From assembly GCA_019429385.1 (NCBI GenBank), contig JAHYIS010000005.1, positions 43,192 to 107,191 of the forward strand: a stretch of 64,000 nucleotides of DNA. Reading direction: 5' to 3'. A program made the translations under genes and the position numbers. Position 1 is the first letter of the stretch. Each line of letters begins with the position of its first letter. The notes under the pieces are model-generated. The model was not told the DNA's origin and did no database searches. It saw nothing but the letters and a program-made list of their open reading frames with translations. Below are positions 59,787 through 64,000 of this stretch, piece after piece. This DNA is from ANME-2 cluster archaeon (GTDB taxonomy: Archaea > Halobacteriota > Methanosarcinia > Methanosarcinales > Methanocomedenaceae).

Positions 59787-61031
59787 TCATTGGGCCACTA
59801 CCAGTTGTTTATACTGTTTTTCGAACTCGCTGAATGTGGGCTTGATAGCCTGTGGCACCTTGATGTGTTTTATCAGGGTATCCTGGGCCTTGAGACCGTT
59901 CCCTGTCACATAGACCACGGTGCGCTCGTCAGGGTCGATACGCCCTTCCTCGACCAGTTTCCTGAGACCTGCAATTGTTGTGCCTCCGGCAGGTTCGGTG
60001 AATATGCCCTCTGTACGGGCCAGCAGGAAGATGGCATCGATGATCTCATCGTCTGTGGGTGACGCGGCATATCCGCCGCTGTCCAGTATGACGTTCTTGG
60101 CATAGTACCCGTCAGCCGGGTTGCCGATGGCAAGACTGTGGGCAATGGTATTCAGTTCACGGATGGGTATGACCTCTTTGTTTTCCCGCACTGCGCATGA
60201 GATTGGCGAGCATCCGAGAGGTTGTGCTCCTGATACCTTGATATTGTCACTGCTGTCGATAAAGTCAAGTTTTGCCAGTTCATCGTAGCCGCGTTTTATC
60301 GCGCACAACAGGGCGCCGCTTGCCAGGGGAGCCACGAAATGGTCAGGGGCCTGCCAGCCCAATTGTTCTGCGGTCTCGAAGGCCAGGGTCTTTGACCCTT
60401 CGGTGTAGTAGGGGCGCACCGTAATATTGACAAAGGCCCAGTCAGGGTGCATGTCTGCAACCTCGCTGGCCAGGCGGTTGGCATCGTCATAAGTGCCTTC
60501 AACTGCGATAATATTGGGAGCGTATGCGCTCATCTGGGTGATCTTACCCAGTTCGATACTGGAAGGTATGAATATGTATGCCGGAAGTCCTGCCTTGGCA
60601 CCGTGGGCTGCCACTGCTGATGCCAGGTTGCCGGTGGAAGCGCATCCGATGGCGGTGGCACCGAACTCTCTTGCTTTGGTGACCGCCACTGAGGTGACGC
60701 GGTCCTTGAAACTGTTGGTGGGGTTCACTGACTCGTCCAGGATGTAGAGTTCTTTCAGTCCCAGTTCCCTGCCGAGGTTCTTAGCATGGTGGAGCTTGTT
60801 GAAACCTGCACCCAGGTCAACGTAGTCTGTGCCTTCTACGGGCAAAAGGTCGGCATATCTCCAGATGGAGCTGGGACCTCTTTCGATCTTTTCTTTGCTG
60901 ATATGCTCCTTGATGTATTCCCAGTCGTAGTTGACCTCCAGGGGGCCGAAGCACTCGTAGCATGTGTTTTGAATATTAGCAGGGTACTCTGCACCGCATT
61001 CCCTGCATTTTAAGCCAATTACATGAGACAT
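59787..61031 (-). CDS. thrC: Threonine synthase
   Basis: A 414-residue fold-type II PLP enzyme that makes threonine from O-phosphohomoserine. The N terminus has a zinc-ribbon-like CRECGAEYPANIQNTCYEC. PLP Lys109 is in NPTNSFKDR, and the phosphate loop is GCASTGNLASAVAAHGA. AGGTGA lies 7 nt before ATG 61031. It is the first gene of a long operon, followed by MoaD-like and DsrE genes. Paralogues of this enzyme (cysteate synthase) act on O-phosphoserine with sulfite in Methanosarcina, so an atypical sulfur-related role is possible. Confidence 0.93.
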   Translation of the reverse strand: MSHVIGLKCRECGAEYPANIQNTCYECFGPLEVNYDWEYIKEHISKEKIERGPSSIWRYADLLPVEGTDYVDLGAGFNKLHHAKNLGRELGLKELYILDESVNPTNSFKDRVTSVAVTKAREFGATAIGCASTGNLASAVAAHGAKAGLPAYIFIPSSIELGKITQMSAYAPNIIAVEGTYDDANRLASEVADMHPDWAFVNITVRPYYTEGSKTLAFETAEQLGWQAPDHFVAPLASGALLCAIKRGYDELAKLDFIDSSDNIKVSGAQPLGCSPISCAVRENKEVIPIRELNTIAHSLAIGNPADGYYAKNVILDSGGYAASPTDDEIIDAIFLLARTEGIFTEPAGGTTIAGLRKLVEEGRIDPDERTVVYVTGNGLKAQDTLIKHIKVPQAIKPTFSEFEKQYKQLVVAQ

Positions 61032-61368
61032 ATGATTTTCACCTTGGATGTACTAATGTTATTGCGAATATATAATATTATCGGCTGCTAAATATAACCC
61101 TTGGTTATAATTGTGCTGTTTACCTCCACAGTTCCATACCATAAAAATGTCATCGGTTAAGGGAAAAAAGGGATAAAACACAAATTCTACGGATAAAATG
61201 TAACGTCGTAGGTAATAGAATATCTGTAACGAACCATCAAATCAATATTATTCGTGTTCTATTTCAATGAATATTCAAGAAAATCCCCTGAACAAAACAG
61301 ATAATGGTAACAATATGAGGGATAAAGCAATCGATTCACCTTTCAGGGAAATCTCTTATAAAAATAAA

Positions 61369-61479
61369 TGCCCAGGACGGGATCCGAACCCGTGACCTCC
61401 AGATTTCTCAGGAGACCATAAGACGCTCTTCTGCAATTCCCTATGAGTCTGGCGCCCTAACCGACTAGGCCACCTGGGC
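61369..61479 (-). tRNA. tRNA-Met (CAT, elongator type) with a 37-nt intron
   Basis: Acceptor GCCCAGG pairs with CCTGGGC (discriminator A). The anticodon stem CCAGA/TCTGG encloses CTCATA^A with CAT. The intron is 61405-61441, after position 37, and the junctions form a textbook bulge-helix-bulge: 3-nt bulges TAG and AAA, separated by the four-pair helix CTCA/TGAG, with inner helix GGA/TCC. The splicing endonuclease cuts TA^G and AA^A. A CAT anticodon may also be Ile2 with agmatidine; the acceptor and the G1 pattern fit Met better. Confidence 0.92.
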
Positions 61480-61541
61480 ATGAAGGTATACCTACATTCC
61501 CTGATACAATAAAAATATATCGCAAACAGACATGGGCTTTA

Positions 61542-61982
61542 TTACCGGAAAAACCTCACGGGTGAAAATCCAATATCATGGTCGCGAATCCTTTCGGCCG
61601 TGATACCTTGTATTTCAAATATCACAACTTCTACTACCATGAACACTTCTGTGAATTCCCGGAAACATCCCGTGAGACTCCCATTGCTACCTGACACGGA
61701 AGCATGGAGATGTATCTTTGGTTTACCATCCTCCCAGAAAATATTACCCAGGCCAAGTACTTCCTTTGCGTCATCGAACTGCCTGATGTTTACGTCAGGA
61801 GGCAGACTTTTCTGTTTTGGGCCGGTTACCATTTTGGCACCGCCGGTTGCCCCGAGTAAGTAAAAAAAAGCAGACTGTATGTTTTCATTTACTGCCAGAT
61901 CTTGCAGTTCGGCCAGCAAATCTTCTTCATGGTCGATACGGGCAACGAAAACGCGGCCTATTTTTCCCTGAGTATAGTCCAT
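61542..61982 (-). CDS. PPC (DUF296) domain protein
   Basis: 146 residues; FVARIDHEEDLLAELQDLAVNENIQSAFFYLLGATGGA and IHLHASVSGSNGSLTGCFREFTEVFMVVEVVIFEI (His of the H-x-H zinc site, and the GCF strand) fit the PPC/DUF296 fold, a trimer known in bacterial and archaeal proteins and in plant AT-hook proteins. Its role in archaea is unknown. ATG 61982 is clear. It lies downstream of tRNA-Met on the same strand. Confidence 0.87.
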   Translation of the reverse strand: MDYTQGKIGRVFVARIDHEEDLLAELQDLAVNENIQSAFFYLLGATGGAKMVTGPKQKSLPPDVNIRQFDDAKEVLGLGNIFWEDGKPKIHLHASVSGSNGSLTGCFREFTEVFMVVEVVIFEIQGITAERIRDHDIGFSPVRFFR

Positions 61983-62200
61983 GATTTTAAATAGGCGTAA
62001 TGTACCTTTAATGGTTACGATGAACGCAAGGAACTGGAAGATGGTTATTGTGAAATTGTTGAATTATCTTCCGATTCTTTGAAATATACTACTCATAATA
62101 ATACTGACTTAAAAAAGAACTTGGATATAATGGTCAATCGATATAGTTATATGATATAGGAAATTACTATAAAAGTAACTTAACGCAAAGGGGGCTATAT

Positions 62201-62614
62201 ATGTCAAAGATAGATGATGAAAATGTCATCATCGCTTCAGCGGTGATAGCACTTGATGATAAGCCAGTTTTAAGCTTGCATGACCTTAAGATCCATACGT
62301 ATGAAATTTCAAGGACTATCGGCATGACGAAATTTACCCCATCCAATTTTGAAAGAATGTTCATGCCTCTTACCATTCCCACGTTATTCAAATCCAAAAT
62401 GATAAATCTCGTCAATGGAGGAGCCTATTCATCACACGATGATCCTGATGAGATCACCCCGAAAACCATCTGCAGACTTACCGAGGATACCTCAAAGAAA
62501 ATGAAGAATCTCAGGAGGGGGGCAAAGGTCAAGGTAAAAAACATTGAACAAAAAGAAATATTCAAAAACCTTGACACCATCATTAACGGGCACGTTGATG
62601 AAATAGGCGATTGA
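62201..62614 (+). CDS. Unrecognised 137-residue soluble protein
   Basis: A single plus-strand gene with AGGGGGCTATAT before ATG 62201, close to a Shine-Dalgarno site. The sequence is hydrophilic with a Lys-rich C terminus (KKMKNLRRGAKVKVKN). No signal peptide, Cys or known motif. Composition is like the neighbours. Confidence 0.55.
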   Translation: MSKIDDENVIIASAVIALDDKPVLSLHDLKIHTYEISRTIGMTKFTPSNFERMFMPLTIPTLFKSKMINLVNGGAYSSHDDPDEITPKTICRLTEDTSKKMKNLRRGAKVKVKNIEQKEIFKNLDTIINGHVDEIGD

Positions 62615-62684
62615 TAAGCAAATTGAGGGAACTCCTCGTATATCTAAGATTTCTATTGCCTTTCATGTAGATTTTACTAAGTAG

Positions 62685-63287
62685 TTAAAACAGCCACCTT
62701 TTTGAGCATAACACCAAAGTTAATGCAATCATCATACCCACCACCCCGAACCCCGGCAAGCCATTCGCACCCGGCGGCTGGTCAGTGGATGGGGGGTCGG
62801 TGGGGGTGTGTGTTGGGGTGGGGCCGGAGTATTGTTCATCGAGGATGTAGGGGTTGGCTATGGTGAATTTTACAGTTTCATCATCATTTATATCCTTATG
62901 GAATTGAACAAAAATATTGATTGGAGCATTTCCGTTAGTCCATTCACCTGTAGGGATTATTGACCAAATATAAGTCTTCTTCCAACCAGATTCAACATTC
63001 ATCACATCAATCCATTCATCGAATTTGCTTGGGCCTGATATAACTTCATAAGATTCGGTCTTCAAGGGATTTATTAATTTTATGTTGATACTTTCATCAG
63101 TTTTGGATGTAATTTCAACCTTGATCTCTGCAGGTTCCCCAATTTTAAGTTGAATGTTTTCAACAGTAGCTTCTTCTCCATTAAACCAAGCATTAACAAT
63201 TCCATAATTCTTTTCAATTGGCTCTGCAAATGCAGTTTGATTCAAACTTACAATAAGAATCACTAATATCAATAAAATCCATTTCAA
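62685..63287 (-). CDS. Secreted protein with PGF-CTERM sorting signal
   Basis: 200 residues: signal peptide (ILLILVILIVSLNQTAFA), a beta-rich domain (30-165), a Thr/Pro-rich linker (PTPTHTPTDPPSTDQPPG) and a C-terminal PGFG-VVGMMIALTLVLCS-KRWLF, matching the PGF-CTERM signal (PGF box, membrane helix, basic end) that archaeosortase A removes. The gene overlaps neither neighbour; the next gene upstream ends 5 nt away at 63292. It is a probable S-layer-associated or surface protein. Confidence 0.8.
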   Translation of the reverse strand: MKWILLILVILIVSLNQTAFAEPIEKNYGIVNAWFNGEEATVENIQLKIGEPAEIKVEITSKTDESINIKLINPLKTESYEVISGPSKFDEWIDVMNVESGWKKTYIWSIIPTGEWTNGNAPINIFVQFHKDINDDETVKFTIANPYILDEQYSGPTPTHTPTDPPSTDQPPGANGLPGFGVVGMMIALTLVLCSKRWLF

Positions 63288-63291
63288 AATA

Positions 63292-64000
63292 TCACTTCCT
63301 TAAAATATTGCCATATTCAGATGATGTTTCTGTATATCCACCTAATCTATCACCTATTGGTTTTCCAGTAGGAGGGACAGCAATAAATGTCCCAGTCGAA
63401 AAACTGAACTCAATAGGTAAATTTCCACCAATTATATTACCGTCTGTCGGATCGTAAATTCTTGAATCATCCCTTTTATACACCTGCGCCTCATGCCCGA
63501 ACATCGGATTAGGATGCACCTCATTATCAGCATCCACCAGCGTAAACCCATCAATCCGCCCCTCCACATTTATCATCCAGCTATTGAACTGCACCACATA
63601 ATTCGGCGGAGGCAGCACAGGTATTCCCGTAAGCCCGAAGATACACACATTCTGCACCCCCAGATTGATCAGCCTCTTGCCGCCATGAGAATCCTCGAAC
63701 AGATAATCCGGCTCCATATCCACCCCCAGCGTCACCTCCTCATCCCAATAAGCAATATCATCCACCCCATACCGAGAACCATCCTCCCGCACATGCTCAG
63801 CCCTCATCGTCAACCCGATAGGAAAACTCATTGCATCCTTCAGCAGCTGAGCCCCCTTGTTATTAGCAGCCCTCACATCATCAGCAGACTCGGAAAAATC
63901 AGTGTCGATCTGGTCATCGATCTTCTCAGCAGCATCCATATAGTTCTCATTCACCTCATACAGCACCCGGTCCACATACCATTTGCGCACCTGTGCTATC
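63292..64000 (-). CDS. Unknown protein, N-terminal part outside window
   Basis: The frame stays open to the right edge, so the gene begins beyond base 64000. The visible 236 residues have a region rich in Asp and Asn (SRYGVDDIAYWDEEVTLGVDMEPDYLFEDSHGG), a hydrophobic strand (NVCIFGLTGIPVLPPPNYVVQFN) and a polar end (GKPIGDRLGGYTETSSEYG). It ends 5 nt before the PGF-CTERM gene and is on the same strand. No recognisable family, but the pairing suggests a secreted or surface-associated protein. Confidence 0.55.
   Translation of the reverse strand, partial: IAQVRKWYVDRVLYEVNENYMDAAEKIDDQIDTDFSESADDVRAANNKGAQLLKDAMSFPIGLTMRAEHVREDGSRYGVDDIAYWDEEVTLGVDMEPDYLFEDSHGGKRLINLGVQNVCIFGLTGIPVLPPPNYVVQFNSWMINVEGRIDGFTLVDADNEVHPNPMFGHEAQVYKRDDSRIYDPTDGNIIGGNLPIEFSFSTGTFIAVPPTGKPIGDRLGGYTETSSEYGNILRK

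Overview
The window is chromosomal DNA of a euryarchaeon, most likely in the Methanosarcinales/ANME-2 neighbourhood. The support is an F420-0:gamma-glutamyl ligase (CofE), RadB, aIF5A, an archaeal SRP (7S) RNA, a tRNA whose intron lies in a bulge-helix-bulge, archaeal Shine-Dalgarno sites and TATA-like boxes, and many small archaeal families (DUF2240, UPF0175, HARP, DUF7521-like, a PGF-CTERM tail). No methane-pathway gene is present, so methanogenesis or methane oxidation is not shown. Gene content is mixed with bacterial-type genes: a complete chemotaxis set, RecQ, SatD/DUF3307, PhzF, DsrE/TusA proteins and an FTR-type disulfide reductase.

Layout. 1-9.4 kb: 3' part of carB, an iron-sulfur flavoprotein, two DUF4143-type ATPases, an ArsB/NhaD-like permease, tRNA-Arg, and a redox pair (glutaredoxin-like plus FTR-rubredoxin). 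9.4-17.2 kb: an Old Yellow Enzyme homologue, then a nickel uptake region with NikR, a cbiM-cbiN pair, cbiQ and one ORF that fuses CbiM, CbiN and CbiO; two nearly identical dyads with a 14-nt spacer lie in front of both cbiM genes. 17.2-22.1 kb: an accessory stretch with two toxin-antitoxin pairs interleaved with one intact and two broken PEBP genes, SatD/DUF3307, a 29-bp tandem repeat and an insertion-sequence-like end. 22.3-25.7 kb: ferredoxin, methyltransferase, DUF2240, radB and an unknown gene. 25.9-38.4 kb: a chemotaxis locus (cheD, cheC, cheY, a wHTH regulator, a membrane protein, an MBL hydrolase, a short cheR-like gene, cheA, cheB, cheW, a poly-HAMP receptor and a full cheR), with no archaellum gene in view.

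38.5-51 kb: cofE, agmatinase with aIF5A, two GNAT-fold proteins, ATP sulfurylase, fdhD, a decayed nitrilase gene, HARP-type RNase P, citrate synthase, recQ, phzF and tRNA-Pro. 51-56.3 kb: a duplicated small membrane protein with a wHTH gene (both with damaged or unusual starts), SRP RNA, tRNA-Ser, a membrane-anchored wHTH protein and a cell-surface repeat protein. 56.5-61 kb: a ten-gene operon in the order thrC, moaD-like, Cys-cluster protein, three DsrE-like genes, tusA and three more DsrE/F/H-like genes, which looks like a sulfur-relay system of unknown target. 61-64 kb: intron-containing tRNA-Met, a PPC/DUF296 protein, an unknown gene, a PGF-CTERM surface protein and a gene that runs off the window.

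The most notable items are the DsrE/TusA/MoaD operon, the CbiMNO fusion with its paired NikR operators, a 58-bp dispersed repeat in four intergenic sites, the interleaved PEBP/toxin-antitoxin region, and three genes caught in decay or with non-standard starts.
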